A stretch of DNA of 64,000 nucleotides. It comes from Narthecium ossifragum. Taxonomy: Eukaryota > Streptophyta > Magnoliopsida > Dioscoreales > Nartheciaceae. The position numbers and the translations under genes are program-made. Positions 43,983 to 56,403 of this stretch are shown piece after piece. Every line of letters begins with the position of its first letter. Position 1 is the first letter of the stretch. Below the pieces are notes generated by a model, which was given only the letters and a program-made list of their open reading frames with translations, was not told where the DNA came from and did no database searches. The DNA is taken from assembly GCA_963920575.1 (NCBI GenBank), contig OY986967.1:511001-575000 (forward strand). Reading direction: 5' to 3'.

Positions 43983-44689
43983 TGTATATAAATTCGATAA
44001 AGCTTCTCAGTTAATCCTCTTTTGCTCATAATGATCTCCAAGATATGTTGCCTACGTTTTGTTCTTCGTGAATTTAATTCTTGTTACTTCGGCTAGAGCA
44101 AGCGACTGGCCTGATGATTTTATGAACACTCATTCCTGTATTTCTGAAGCCCCGTAACATCAAAAACCGAATCATAATATTTCGATGAAGGATTTTTTAG
44201 ATGCCATATTACAACAACTGCACTCCTTTCGTAGATTTTACTTTACTTGATATGTATTAATGGATACATAACCGCAACCCTTATAGGTATTATATCAATC
44301 TTATATTCCATAATAATATGGAATGCATGCATAACCACAAGTGTGCATGTGAATAGCGACCGTTGGTGAATTATTAGATCAACTGTAACCCTCGCTTATA
44401 AGGTTGATTAGCAACTTGCCACCTAAAAATAAGCAAGACAAGGATGAGTGTCTGCAATGAATTATCCTATACGAGCTTCCAATATTCTTCCGTATTTTCT
44501 CAGGACACTCATAGAGGTACTATCATATGATACAAGTTACGTACGTACATACTGTGATCAATCATAAAAATAGAAGAAGAACTGTTGCGAGGTCATGCAT
44601 GATGGAAATCCACCATTTTAATCTATATATGTGGTTTACTAAGTCTGTGAAATGGAAGACCTAACTAGCACGCGATTTGTCGGATTGAC
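43983..44689. other. Intergenic DNA, no gene seen
   Basis: CGCTTATAAGGTTGATTAGC near 44395 resembles another Helitron 5' end on the minus strand. Otherwise AT-rich without coding signal. Confidence 0.5.
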
Positions 44690-44988
44690 CGTTTGGTCAA
44701 GGACAGGGCTCAAAGGTGTTCCACGTTGCAGCTCAGGGTGTGAGAGAGAGAGGAGGTGGTGTTGAGAGGTTGAAAGTTTAGCTAAGGAGATATGGTCAGC
44801 TGTGTTGGCTTTTGATTCTGTTTTGTTTTTATTTATCCCTCGATGATGTAATTATGATGTAGATAGTGTGGCCGCTATAGTTTTAGTTTGACTTGGTTCT
44901 ATTTGGAGGGGCTACTTACCCTCGATGATATTTTATGATAGTTTGTAACATGTTGAATTGTTAGTCTTCGGACTCATCTCATAAAAAA
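44690..44988 (+). mobile_element. LINE 3' tail relic, second tail type
   Basis: Ends GGACTCATCTCATAAAAAAAA. The same tail occurs on the minus strand at 46466 and, diverged, at 61270. The body is non-coding T/G-rich text. Confidence 0.6.
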
Positions 44989-45960
44989 AAACTACGCACC
45001 GATATCTAGAAAACTCTGCGAAAAGAGATAGAAGGCCAAATGTATAGGTATTTTGGCTTACTTGTCAAGCACTTCATTGATTAATAAAATGTATGGAAGT
45101 CTCTTTTGCCACTATGTAAGATCAAACTTTTATGATAGCTATCCGGAAGTGCAAAACCTGGATTTGGTGTCTTGGATCTCTCTGACTGCATGTCATCAAA
45201 GAAAAGAATTGAAAGTTTCTCATGGAGCAGAATATCGACGAAAAACAAAAAGAACTTTGACTGAAAATATTGAATAATTCCCCTTAAATTGGCGAAGAAT
45301 TGTTTTGGTAATAATGCTAAACATTTCATGTCCATAGGTACGTAAGTTAGAATTAGCCCGAAGATAATATACGCAATAATACATGTGAATTATCTCACCT
45401 ATATATAAAGATGCTGATGATTCAAGAAACTTTAGTTCCTATATATATGGCATCACAAACCTAATAATCAATTAGGAATATTATATATTTTCTCCCTAAT
45501 AATAATATGATAAGGCACTTCCATTATTGGAGAAGCTACATTGATGAATGTATTTATTGGCAATATAGGAGTGATTCTAGGAAAAGTTATGTAGTTTAGC
45601 GGGTTCATTTTTCTTTTAGCTACCTAAAACATGAAAATGTCAATTAATAAAAGCATATTTACAAAACATATAAGTCAAAGTTTTTCTCATTTCAAAGATG
45701 ACTCATGATTGTATGCATCGGTGGATAGAGTGCCATGATTATACTCTTATAATAAGAATATGATAGAATACTAACTATTTTGGCCGTAGACAAGAAAGAA
45801 GCTTGATCGATCTCATGGGTGGGGGGCATCAGCAGCACCTCGTGCATGCATGTATGAAATGCTTACGAAGGCTGCATGCTCAAGTAATACGTGGGAAACC
45901 ACAATTCAATTTAAGCAATATGATACCAAATAAGTAATAAGACCAATTTCAGATTTTAAG
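44989..45960. other. Intergenic DNA, no gene seen
   Basis: AT-rich. Overlapping open frames of 74 and 84 codons at 45053-45335 on opposite strands show no family resemblance. Confidence 0.5.
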
Positions 45961-46380
45961 CTATGAATCCAAAAACCTGTTCGGTATTATCATAACCATT
46001 ACACTGCCGGTCCATAACCATATCTCTTTCCTCCAATAGCTGCCGGAGTGTTGACCAGTACCCCTGGAGAAGTAGTGCTCACCGCCGCCCCCGTAGCCAT
46101 GGTCATAGCCACCACCATAACCACCCCCCGGCCCGTCGATCGGGGCAGCCACCGCCACCACCCTCCTAGCACTGCCCTCTCTCTCTTCCCCTCTCTTTGA
46201 CTCAGCTGCCACGTGTCTCCCTCTCTCCTCCTCTCTCTATAACTTAGTTATCATGCGTGAGAAAATAAATGAGTCAGATTATGACTCATAAAAGCTGATA
46301 TTATATAATATATAACCTTATAACCTTTAGCTTATAATGGGGGAATACGGAATAATCGTTTTTGCTCCTTCTAAAGTTGA
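45961..46380 (-). mobile_element. Helitron-like 5' end with a glycine-rich ORF fragment
   Basis: The upper border on the minus strand reads TCAACTTTAGAAGGAGCAAA, close to the 5' ends of the other Helitrons here. Downstream on the same strand is an 83-codon frame (46212 to 45961) with GGGYGGGYDHGYGGGGEHYF, a glycine-rich low-complexity stretch as in plant glycine-rich proteins. The 3' end is not visible. Gene-fragment capture is a guess; the frame may be noise. Confidence 0.35.
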
Positions 46381-46465
46381 TATATATTATGATACTCACT
46401 CAGCCACAATGCATGGTCTCTACCTATTTCTTAGCCAGCTTTGCTGCATATGATCTGATAAAACG

Positions 46466-46850
46466 ATTTTTTTTTATGAGATGAGTCCTCATGCTTAGTA
46501 TATTCAGAGCAAAATTACAGCAATTTGCTGTCAAACAAACAACAATCATGATTCACATGACCAGGCCAACACAGTCCGGTGCCTACGACACACTCAAGCT
46601 ATACCATCAGCTCTAGCGTTTCTATCTCTAGAAATGTGTAAAAATAAAACATAATCAAAGAGAAGGGTATGTAGGCAGATGTTCCTCGCCATACCTTCGT
46701 TGTCCGGGGGCCACCCTCTTAATCCATTGAGGATTTGCATAGCGATCACAGAGTCTGATTCGATGATTATTTTCTTGATGCGAAGGGGTTTTGCTCGATC
46801 TAATAAAACGATTATGTTCGTGAAAATACCTGACTTGTGCTATCATTCTT
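46466..46850 (-). mobile_element. LINE relic with RNase H fragment
   Basis: The minus strand reads KKIIIESDSVIAMQILNGLR, GWPPDNEGMARNICLHT: the ESDS core and following helix of the plant LINE RNase H domain. It then ends in GGACTCATCTCATAAAAAA (plus-strand T run at 46466). Frame breaks flank the fragment. Confidence 0.75.
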
Positions 46851-47059
46851 GGATCACTAAAGACTTCATATTACTGAGCAAATAATCCAAACCATCTCAT
46901 AGAAACAAGTACATGAGTACCGACTGTTATATCCTTTCATCTGGTCACCTAAACAAGACATATACCCAGAAACATATATACGTAGATATACAAGAGAAGA
47001 TTAATTAGTTAAGTGTTAGTACTATTTTTAGTCCTAATGAACATATAAACCTAGGTTAA

Positions 47060-47206
47060 CACACTGTATGGGCCCATGCCACTTGGCATGCATGGGTAAC
47101 TGTCAAGGTCTTGAGCCCATGACACGGGCCTTTGGCCACGCCATCGTGTCAAGGGCCATGTCATGGGCTCAAGGCCCTGACAATAACCACACACCCCCCA
47201 CTACTC

Positions 47207-47239
<33 letters not shown>

Positions 47240-47500
47240 CGATTACAACTCTACGTCACGTGTGCGACTCAGATAGCATGTCATAACCTACATTATTATC
47301 ATTCTTATATGGAACGATGGTTATAAAATAACCCTTATGTTTTCCTACATGGATCCTACATGACAGGCTTAGTCCTACGTGGAGCCTACGTAGAGGGGGG
47401 AGTTAGTGGAGGAGGTGGTTAATGAGGAGGAGTGGGAAGTTAGTGGGTGTTTACCCTGCCAAGTGACATGGGGGCCCACTAGTTTTATATAGTTGATTAG
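47060..47500. mobile_element. Helitron-like ends and palindromes
   Basis: GGGCCCATGCCACTTGGCATGC (47069) and GGTGGGCCTCATGTGGCATGG (about 47500) are minus-type 3' ends. GCCAAGTGACATGGGGGCCC followed by ACTAGT (about 47456) is a plus-type end. Internal (CT)n and (TA)n runs lie near 47205-47240. Likely several nested decayed copies. Confidence 0.5.
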
Positions 47501-47686
47501 GTGGGCCTCATGTGGCATGGGTAACCACCCCCCCACTCCTCCTCCTCTCTCTCTCCTAACCACCACCCCTCACTACTCTTTTCTACGTTGTTTCATCTCG
47601 ATCGCCTTATATATCCGGATATAAGTTGGATTGTGCATCCTCATTCCTCAGCCGTCTGATGGTTAGCACCTCATCTTATATAATAA

Positions 47687-48211
47687 GGGGGTGTTTGGTT
47701 GCCAGGAGTGGAGAATGGAGTGGGTGGACTAGCAACACTCCTTCCACCTAAGGCTGTTTGGTTGGACCGTTAACTGGAGGGAGTGGGGGGACTGCACTCC
47801 TGAAAAGGCTTCCAGTTAGCCATTTGACTCTGGCCAAAAAAGGGTTAGAGTCGGCCGAGTGGAGTGGGACGCGACTGAATTAATGCTCACTTCCTCCCCC
47901 ACTCAATCGATGCCAGTCCCGCGACTTTGAAAGCCATCGAGCTAAGGTTCTTCGCCCCCTTTTCTCCCTCGGCCTTTGGATCTTGGATTCTCCGGCCGAT
48001 TTAGGGTCCAAAGTTCCTCTCATCTCATGCGAGCATCCCTGATCCCGCTAGAATAGGGTGTGTTGAGTCTAAACTGTGACTTTGAGGACCACTCCAGCAC
48101 CAACCAAACAATAAAAACTGACATGCCACTTCACATGACTTCACTTTGCAAAAGTCAGCACTCCAGAAAGTGACTCCACTCCACCTAGTCATGAGCAACC
48201 AAACATACCCT
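47687..48211. mobile_element. ~525-bp Tourist-like MITE
   Basis: The left end GGGGGTGTTTGGTTGCCAGG and the right end CAACCAAACATACCC are inverted repeats. TAA lies at the left flank and TCAA at the right, so the target duplication is imperfect. Sub-terminal GGAGTGGAG/CTCCACTCC runs are also inverted. A related fragment lies near 12146. Confidence 0.75.
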
Positions 48212-48323
48212 CAATATAACTGCATGACAAAAGACTTCGATTGAAATGAGCATAGGGAAATCTTTATGAAGAGAAAGCTTTCTATTTCCATTATGCTCAT
48301 CAACTTCTCACCATATCATCTAA

Positions 48324-48808
48324 GGTGTTGTTTGGCGTCACCTCATCCCACTGGATCCGTGGGATGGGGGGGGCGCGCCCCGCGGGATCCGCGCGTTTGC
48401 GCCGACACGGATACCACTCGGATCTCGCAAATCGGAATCCGCCTCAGGGCATCTCGATTTTTTTACGGGATGCCGATTTCGGAATCGGCTCCGGGAGTGA
48501 TGACTCCCGGGATGTTTAGAATAAACGGGCGGGTAGCCCTACAGCTTTCCCTAGCCTTGCATGCCGGCGTGCGCCGAGGGCTTTATCTGTTATATATGTG
48601 AGCTGTTGTTTGCGGGGCTGTTTCCCGGTGCAGATGTTGTGGTGGACTGCTGACAGTTGGTGGGGGTACCACTGTAGCGGTCCCTAGACTTTATTTACCT
48701 GTTCACCACCCCGGCCCGGCAGGGTGCCGTGCCCAGACCTTGTTATTTATATCATCACATATTGTCCGCGGATCCCATCCCGCGGATCCGTCGGAGCCAA
48801 ACAGCCCC
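48324..48808. mobile_element. 485-bp GGATCC-rich MITE with an internal insert
   Basis: Inverted ends GGTGTTGTTTGG and CCAAACAGCCCC. Perfect 3-bp duplication TAA at 48321-48323 and 48809-48811. The outer ~200 and ~45 bases resemble the copies at 9224 and 39396. About 250 bp of unrelated GC-rich sequence (about 48516-48766) sit inside. Confidence 0.88.
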
Positions 48809-48854
48809 TAAGCTAACTCTGTGTTCTATGGTTGTGTTTAAGAAATATAAATGG

Positions 48855-49115
48855 GCTGGCCGGCCCATTGGGTCCATAGGCTAAATTATATTTCTATGAA
48901 TTAGCCCCTTAAATGAGGCTGGCTGGCCCATTGCGTCATGAGATTTCTACATGTGGGCCTCATTCATTAAGGCTTGGTGGGCCATTGGGTCCATAGGTAT
49001 ATTTCAATGAATTAGCCCCTTAAATGAGGCTGGCAGGCCCATTGCGTCATGAGATATCTACATGTCGGCCCCATTCATTAAGGCTTGGTGGGCCATTGGG
49101 TCCATAGGCTAACAT
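48855..49115 (+). repeat. ~113-bp tandem repeat, 2.3 units
   Basis: TTAGCCCCTTAAATGAGGCT recurs at about 48902 and 49013, with GGCCCATTGCGTCATGAGAT and GGTGGGCCATTGGGTCCATA. The units are rich in GGGCC/GGCCCA, which resembles site II promoter elements. Confidence 0.8.
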
Positions 49116-50529
49116 CAGATTTCCATATCTTGGCTCATTAGTTAAGGCCGGTCCGATCCAACTTTCTTGGCCCGAAAAGATTTCGGATCATCTGTGGGTC
49201 CAGTTGCTTGCAGAATTATCTTCTAAAAACTAAATAAAATAAGTCAAACATATGATCCAATCAAACCAAGAAAACTATAATTCATTTGTAGAAATCTTTC
49301 CCAATGTACACATCACCAACTTTCCATAAATTTTCTACAATATATTCTCCAATCTTATCTCTTTACTATGCTTTAAAAGGTGAAGTTATTCTAAATTATG
49401 AACGAATAAATGCGAGTAATAAATGGCTTGGCTTTCCAAAGACCCCGAGGAGCACGCGCGCGGCGGTATGCCACGTGTCGTTTTCTTAATAGTTGGGTTC
49501 CAAGTGATTTGGAGCCGGACAGAGATCTCAGCGGTTTGATTGGTCGGATTTGGATGATTGGGAATACACCGGTTTTAAGGTGTCTCGCAATTGGTCTATT
49601 CCTGTAGTTAGTAGTTAGGAAGTTAACCAACTCATTAGCCGACTCTGACCATATGGCATGGTTTGTTTGTGACCAAACTGCCCTTGGTCGTCGGTTTGAC
49701 TTTCTATTTTAGGGGAGACTTTTATGGGAATATTTTTTTTATTTAGAAAAAAAGAAATAAAAAATGATTTTATTATATTTCATTGGAAGAGTAGTTAGGA
49801 ACGGAACGATGGAATGGACTGGACGGCATTTTAATTTTAGTTTTGTTGGGCAGCTTGAATCTTATTAAATTCCAACATGATATTTTAAAGTCTAAGTGCG
49901 AGTTTAGAGCATGTTAGGTCCAGCCTAATTCCCCTCCAACTTATTTTGTTAAATTATACGTTGCTTCGAGTAAAACGGGTTAGAGGATTCGACTTTGACT
50001 TGATTAAATTAATTGATCAATAAAGAATTTGGTTATCATACCCCAGTTGAGTTAGAATAAAATCAAATGTTGGCTAACCAAAGTATATTTTTCACAATAA
50101 CAATATCATGAAATCATAAGGCTATTTAATATATTTTTTAAAAACCCTTTTGCCTGATTAAAAAGATAATAATACTAAAAATCTATGATTAAGTCGTAAA
50201 AAGTAATGCTAGAAATTTGGGTTAGCTACTCCAAAGTTTGACCGGTCCAGATGAACCAATCCCTATCGGTTCGATGGACCTCGTCCACCAACAACAACCG
50301 GACAAAAAACACACCATCTAAAATAATTCCAAGGCCAGAAAAGTCATCTCCCCTAAATGAATACCAATAATCACCCAAAAATAAATCAAAATTCCATTAA
50401 AGATATTACAAACCCTATTAATCTAATTAATCTAGCTATTTTAAATTTATAAGAGCAATAAATAAAGCTAGGAATTTTCTCGTTGGCGGGAGCCTTCCGC
50501 CGCTTCGATAGGCGCAGGGAAAAAAATAG
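49116..50529. other. Intergenic DNA upstream of the glycosyltransferase
   Basis: A CpG-rich patch (GAGCACGCGCGCGGCGG, then GCCACGTGTC, a G-box) lies at about 49448-49480. The rest is AT-rich with no supported ORF. Confidence 0.45.
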
Positions 50530-51718
50530 AGCACACCTATAAATATTATATATATATATATATCATTGGTTTTTTTTTATTTAAATCACTTTCGCTGCTG
50601 CGGTCTCTAATTTTTTTTTTTTCTTTTTTCTCCTCTCCTCCACCTCTCCTCCTCTCTCCCTCCACCTCCCCTTGCTCCTCCTCCTCCTCCTCCTCCTCCT
50701 CCTCTTAAAAAGTTTATAAGATCCGTAGATCTCCGCCCCCCTCTCCTGCTATCGGAATCCTAGATCTCGTCTCGGAGGGGATTGGCGCGGTTTTCTCGAG
50801 ATTCAGAGGTACTGTCTCGCTTCTTTTTCTTGTTTTCCTTTCGTTTTTGGGCGTGATTTGGAGTAATTGGAGAGATGCTTGGATTCTTTGGTTTCTGGTG
50901 GGGTTTTGTCGATTTTGTGGGTGTTTCTGTGGAAATTTTGGAGGGGTTCGAATGCTTGAGGGATTGGGGCGGTGTAGAAGGATGTGAATCTTTTTAGGAT
51001 TTTCTTATTTGGGAGGATTTTGTGTGGTCTTAATGTTGGTTTTTGAATTTGTCGTCTTAGGTTGTTGGTTCTCTTAATTGGTTTTTAGGTATGTTAGGTG
51101 GGATACTTAGGCGAGGAATCTGACTTTAAAGCGAGAGACTGAGTAATTCCATTGTGTTCGTTCTAGCAGCTGCGTTTGGAATGCTATTGTTCTTTTAGGT
51201 ATCAATGTGCGACTTTCTTCTTTCTAAAAGAGGAGGATTCAAGATATTCCGATTGGATTGGAATATTTGTAGATAGATCGATGTGATTTCTACTGGAGGG
51301 GTACCTTTTTCGTCCATTGAACCACGAAAACTTGAATTGTTGGTTTGCTTGGGTTTCGATTCATAGTCAAGGATGGCGGCACAGTCCATCTGATTCGCCT
51401 GATGGCCCCCTATTCTTCACCGCTTTATTATGCATCGAGCTTTCTAAATTGTTCTTCTCTTGCTTTTATGCATAAGCTTTGAAGGTTGGGATTTGAATGC
51501 TAGGAGCTGCTATTCATGGAGTTTTTTCCTCTATCTGATGAATGGTCATCTTGGTTTTGTTGTTTCAGTAGTCTTGCTAGTTCTTGGAACAACAAGCTCT
51601 TGTGTTTCAACATCCTGGCAAAATACTGGGGGATGCTACCCATGTAGAGCCCTGATGGATCGAATGTATGGACACAGCGAATTAGTGATGGATGTACTTT
51701 TTCGATGAGGTGCTACCG
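50530..51718 (+). promoter_or_regulatory. Promoter and 5' leader of the GT14 gene, with intron and uORF
   Basis: TATA-like CTATAAATATTATATATATA lies at about 50538. A pyrimidine-rich block with (CTC)n at 50680-50703 follows. A leader intron probably runs from the donor at about 50808 (AGAG|GTACTG) to the acceptor TTGTTTCAG at 51568. The exon from 51569 holds a 17-codon uORF at 51655-51708. The transcription start is not fixed. Confidence 0.55.
51655..51708 (+). other. 17-codon upstream ORF in the GT14 leader
   Basis: ATGGATCGAATG... encodes MDRMYGHSELVMDVLFR and stops 10 nt before the chosen main start. It overlaps the alternative in-frame ATG at 51692 in another frame. It could limit translation or force a choice between the two starts. 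Confidence 0.55.
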
Positions 51719-54700
51719 ATGAAAAGACAGCAAGCGTGGCCGCTAGGCAGTGGGGACATCATGCCACCACCACGCCATAGACCGCCATCAAAACGGCCTA
51801 TGTGGATTATTGTGTTGCTTTCTTTAGTGTGTGTTTCTCTGATCGGGGCTTATGTTTATCCACCTCAACGATATTCTGCTTGCTACTTCTTGTCCTCGAG
51901 TGTTTGTACTCCTTTTAAGGATTGGCTTCCAGCCCTACCCACAAAGGTTTACACAGATGATGAAATTGCGGCTCGTGTCGTCTTCAAAGACATTCTCTTG
52001 GTGCCATATGTCCGGTCGAAGACTCCTAAGATTGCTTTCATGTTCTTGACACCAGGCACATTGCCATTTGAGAAACTATGGGAGAAATTTTTTCTGGTAT
52101 AGCTATTTTACCCTGAGAAAGTGTCCTAATATTCCATATGTTCGTCAGTATCATTTCCATCTAGAATGCAGATTCAATTAACTGAGCTCATGATGTTCTT
52201 CTAGGTAACTTGTTTTCTCAACATGTGCTTGAAAAGTGGACTGAGTAACTCCTCACATGTGGTTATTAAGAAAACGAATTAGACAAGATAAATATATTCT
52301 GTAAGATGCTATTTCAAACTGACTTCAAAGAATGCAAACAGTATGGGACATGCAATTAGGTCAAGCTGAAGTTTGTTCCTTTGAAACATGTATGATTAGT
52401 AGTGAAATAACACTATGTTAGCCAGTTTTGTATCTTAATTGATGTCATTTGTGACTACAAAACCATGGCTTCAAACAGCACAGTGTGTTAGTTTAACCTC
52501 ATATCTTCTCCTTATTTGTTGCTGTGAAAGTGACCGATTCATCGATCATTTAGCAAGCTAGATAATATTTGTCCGAATGTCATCAGAACTCTAGATTGTT
52601 AATTTCAGAAACACACGCACATATAAAGAGGTACACGGACAATGCACTATTCTGATTTCATAGAGCTTAAGGTAAGATGTTTATCGTAATTGCATTGACA
52701 GTTATCTGTAGCGACAGCTATCAGAATGACCCTTTTTTTTTAATTGAAGTTGGAAGCAGAACAATATTCATAGAGCTTAAGTGAGATGCTTACAGTAATT
52801 GCATTGACCGTGATCGGTATCGAGAGCTATCGGAATGACCATTTTCTCTTTTGGAAATTGGAAGCAGAACAATATGCTGTGCTGATGGAATCTGCTGCAT
52901 TGATGCCCAGTCACTGACGGGTTCTCTGTCCTTATATACAGGGGCATGAAGAAAGATACTCTATATATGTGCATGCATCAAGAGAAAAACCAGTACATGC
53001 AAGTCCTGTGTTTTTTGGACGTGACATTAGAAGTGAAAAGGTACTTTTACTCAGCTTCTCTGTTCTTTCAATGCAATGAATCAGGTTTTGTTTGATACCA
53101 TTTGAGCATCATAGATGGATATGAGCAATCACTTGATTACTTCTCGGGCACAATCGACCCTAAGCAAAAAAAAGCTACATTTGTTTTCTGGCTGGCATTG
53201 AATTGGTCGGCTGTTTGGTGATACCCATTCAATTTAATACCGCGAGTCAAAAGGATTTTCTTTTATTGTGTATTATGATAAGATTGTTGCAAGTATGTTG
53301 CTTGTTTATCAATCATAGAACAGTTTTTTCTACTAACAGTGAAATTGATTTTGTGATTCAAGGAATTAATTGTTTCTAAGGCATAAAATTTTACAAGCAT
53401 GGTCATGGTCATAGAATAATCTTTCTTGGACAAATCTTCCGTTAGTTAGTTTGGAAATAAGCAGCATCAGGCTTTACCAAATGCTAGTAGTGCATTTCAT
53501 GCTTTCAAGATTTGTGCAGGTGGTCTGGGGAAAAATATCCATGGTAGATGCAGAGAAGAGGCTTTTGGCAAATGCACTTCTAGATGCTGATAATCAGCGT
53601 TTTGTGTTGCTTTCTGACAGGTTATTAATCAAACGACTCTTGATTTTTCCACTGCTGCTTATGCTTTCTTTAGTTAGCATTTTAATTGCTCATCCTTGTT
53701 GAACTGCAGTTGTGTACCACTGCACAATTTCGACCATGTATATAATTATTTGATGGAAACAAATCTAAGCTTTGTTGACTGGTAAGCTCATTTAACATCT
53801 GCCATGAAACTTTTCTCAGTTTTCTTTGTGGTGTCTTTTTATACTGCCCATTGAAGTGAAGTCCCCCCTGTAAAGTCCAAAATGAAATTTCTTTAAAATT
53901 GATCCTCCTTGAATTTGCATTTTTTCTTTTCAGTTTTGAGGATCCTGGCCCACATGGTTCAGGCAGGTATTCTGACCATATGTTGCCTGAGGTTGAAAAG
54001 AAAGACTTCAGGAAAGGTGCTCAGGTAAGCTTAAGTCCTTAAGTTTTTGTCCCTATGTAGACTGAACTGTATACATCCTTTATACATCATTTATTTTATT
54101 TTCTTTCTTCCTGTTTCACGATCTAGTTAGAGATTTTGTTCATAGTTTTTGTGCAGTAAATTTGTTACTTTTTCCAAACTGCAGTGGTTCTCAATCAAAC
54201 GACAACATGCTGTATTGATTTTGGCTGACAGCCTATACTACAACAAATTCAAGTCTTATTGCCAGGTAATCCTGTGCGATGCGTGACCAATAACCACTTG
54301 GGCTTTGCTTTACGACTCAAGTTCTAGTGGCTAGATTTGAAGCTTTAATGCATTCTCCTGTGGTAATATATTGGCCAGCCTTACGAATGTTTGTGATAAC
54401 CAGTGGATGGCTAGTTTATATCTCAGCTGTCAAGACCTAACAGAATCACTTTGTGACTTGTTAGAAAGTTTTTAAGATTGATCAGTTTACTATCGTTCTA
54501 CTACAAGCTTTACAACCAAATAGTGGGCAGCATTCTAACACAATATGTGAAGTAAAGGTATCCTAAGCTGCTTTCAGCTATTGTTACTAAGGACTACTTT
54601 AAGTTTCTCCGAGTCACCATTAATACTACGAGATGGATTTATGTTGTTCTCATCATCAATTTGATGTTTTTTTTAATTGTTGGCCAAAGAAACATCAATT

Positions 54701-56403
54701 GCAGAAGGAAGTATGTATCACAATGAAATATATTTTGGCATTTCTTTTTATGCAATGCTTTTATGAATGTTACGTACTGAAACTCACATATGGCATTGCA
54801 CGTCATTATTGAACAGATACGTGCTAAATTAGAGGCTGGTAGATAGAAAAAAAATGGTGACAGAAAAAAAGCTACCAATCAGTTCTTTCTTCCATAATGC
54901 ACTATGAATAGTTATCGAAGGTGGACAAATGGTGACAGAAAAAAAATGCATGTGCAAAGTCTACCTTATGTACCGTTACATTCTTATTTTATTTTTATTT
55001 TTAAAAAGCTACCAATCTGGGACCTATATTAGGAAGAATGGAAAGCGCATCTGTCTGCTTCTTTATAGCTGGGATATCAAACATACAAATACACGTCTTT
55101 ATACACAGACGTGCATGTGTTTATTTTCAAACCTCGTTCTTTGACAGATGCGAGATTTAATTTTTTGTTGAATTAAACACCTTATGACTTATACTAAAAT
55201 AACTGAACCTGTATCACCTGAGATGAACATCCATTTAAATGTGTATGTGCATGTGTATGTAAAGGTATAAATATATGCATGCATATGTGCTCTTGATGTG
55301 CTGGTTATGAATGTCTGCTGATGTTCATGTATGATTTTGACTCTCTCAGCCAGGTATGGACGGCCGCAATTGCTACTCAGACGAACATTATTTGCCAACG
55401 CTTTTAAATGTCAGGACCTAGAACCATTTGTACTGTAGGCTTCACGTGATTAATTTTATGTCTGGATTTTACTTTCAACTCCAGCTCATATGCCTCATGT
55501 TTGGATCTTTCAGATGGTTGATCCTGGTGGAATTGCAAACTGGTCAGTCACACACGTGGACTGGTCTGAAGGAAAATGGCATCCAAAATCATATAGGGCT
55601 CATGATGTCTCATATGAGCTCCTGAAAAATATATCGGTGGGTTTCCTCTTCGTTCTCTTTCTGTTTTTTCGAACTCCACATTTAGACTCAGCTGCTGATA
55701 TGTGCTCTAATATTGCTGTGTTTTGAGCAGTCTATTGATGAGAGTTACCACGTCACAAGTGATGAGAGGGTAAGCCTAGCAAATATTGGATTTTACATTT
55801 GTCCTTCTTATCCCACTTCTGCTGGCGAAGTTGTTGATTTTTCTAGATAAAATTCGGCAATTTAATCGACTCACTCTTGCATGTTACTTGATCAAGGAAA
55901 AGATCTCAGCCTTGGGAACAGAGTCCTAATACTAATACTTCTGTGAAGTATAAGATAAAGATGTGGATATTTCTTCTTACCCTAGAACAAAAGAATATGC
56001 CATCTTTTAATCTAGCACTTGGTCAATTGTTTTTGTTCATGCTTCCTGCAAGGTTGTCTGTGAGAAAATTCAAGCTAGAAAGCTCTTTTTGGACTCCTGA
56101 ACACAACTTATAGCACAGGCTTTAGTAATTGCCATTGTGTTGTGTCGTGCTCTCAAATCGATATCCTGGTTCTTGATAACGCATATTTATTGTCATAATC
56201 ATGTGTAAGAAAACAGAACGAGTACGAAATTACTGTGCCAAATTACTAACTCTGTGTCTTTCCTGCTTATGTAGAAACACGTGATGCTGGATCCTTGTAT
56301 GTGGAATGGGATGAAGAGACCATGCTATTTATTTGCCAGGAAATTCTTCCCTGAGGCACTTGATAATTTGATGCACGTATTCTCAAATTTTACAGCCATT
56401 TGA
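51719..56403 (+). CDS. GT14 family glycosyltransferase (DUF266, core-2/I-branching type)
   Basis: A Golgi type II membrane enzyme of the plant BC10/DUF266 group; members affect wall polysaccharides and arabinogalactan proteins, but the exact acceptor is unknown. Ten exons: 51719-52096, 52942-53040, 53520-53620, 53710-53781, 53934-54024, 54185-54265, 55350-55409, 55514-55636, 55731-55769, 56275-56403; 1173 nt, 390 residues. Order: short basic cytosolic N-terminus, membrane anchor (about 28-47, MWIIVLLSLVCVSLIGAYVY), stem, then the catalytic domain with KIAFMFLTPGTLPFEKLW, YSIYVHASREKPVHASPVFF, VVWGKISMVDAEKRLLANAL, FVLLSDSCVPLHNFDHVYNY, WFSIKRQHAVLILADSLYYN, CYSDEHYLPTL and WSVTHVDWSEGKWHPKSYRA. 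All are family hallmarks. An in-frame ATG at 51692 would add nine residues (MYFFDEVLP). I chose 51719 because MKR followed by the basic Pro-rich segment suits the family better, but this is not certain. Confidence 0.94.
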
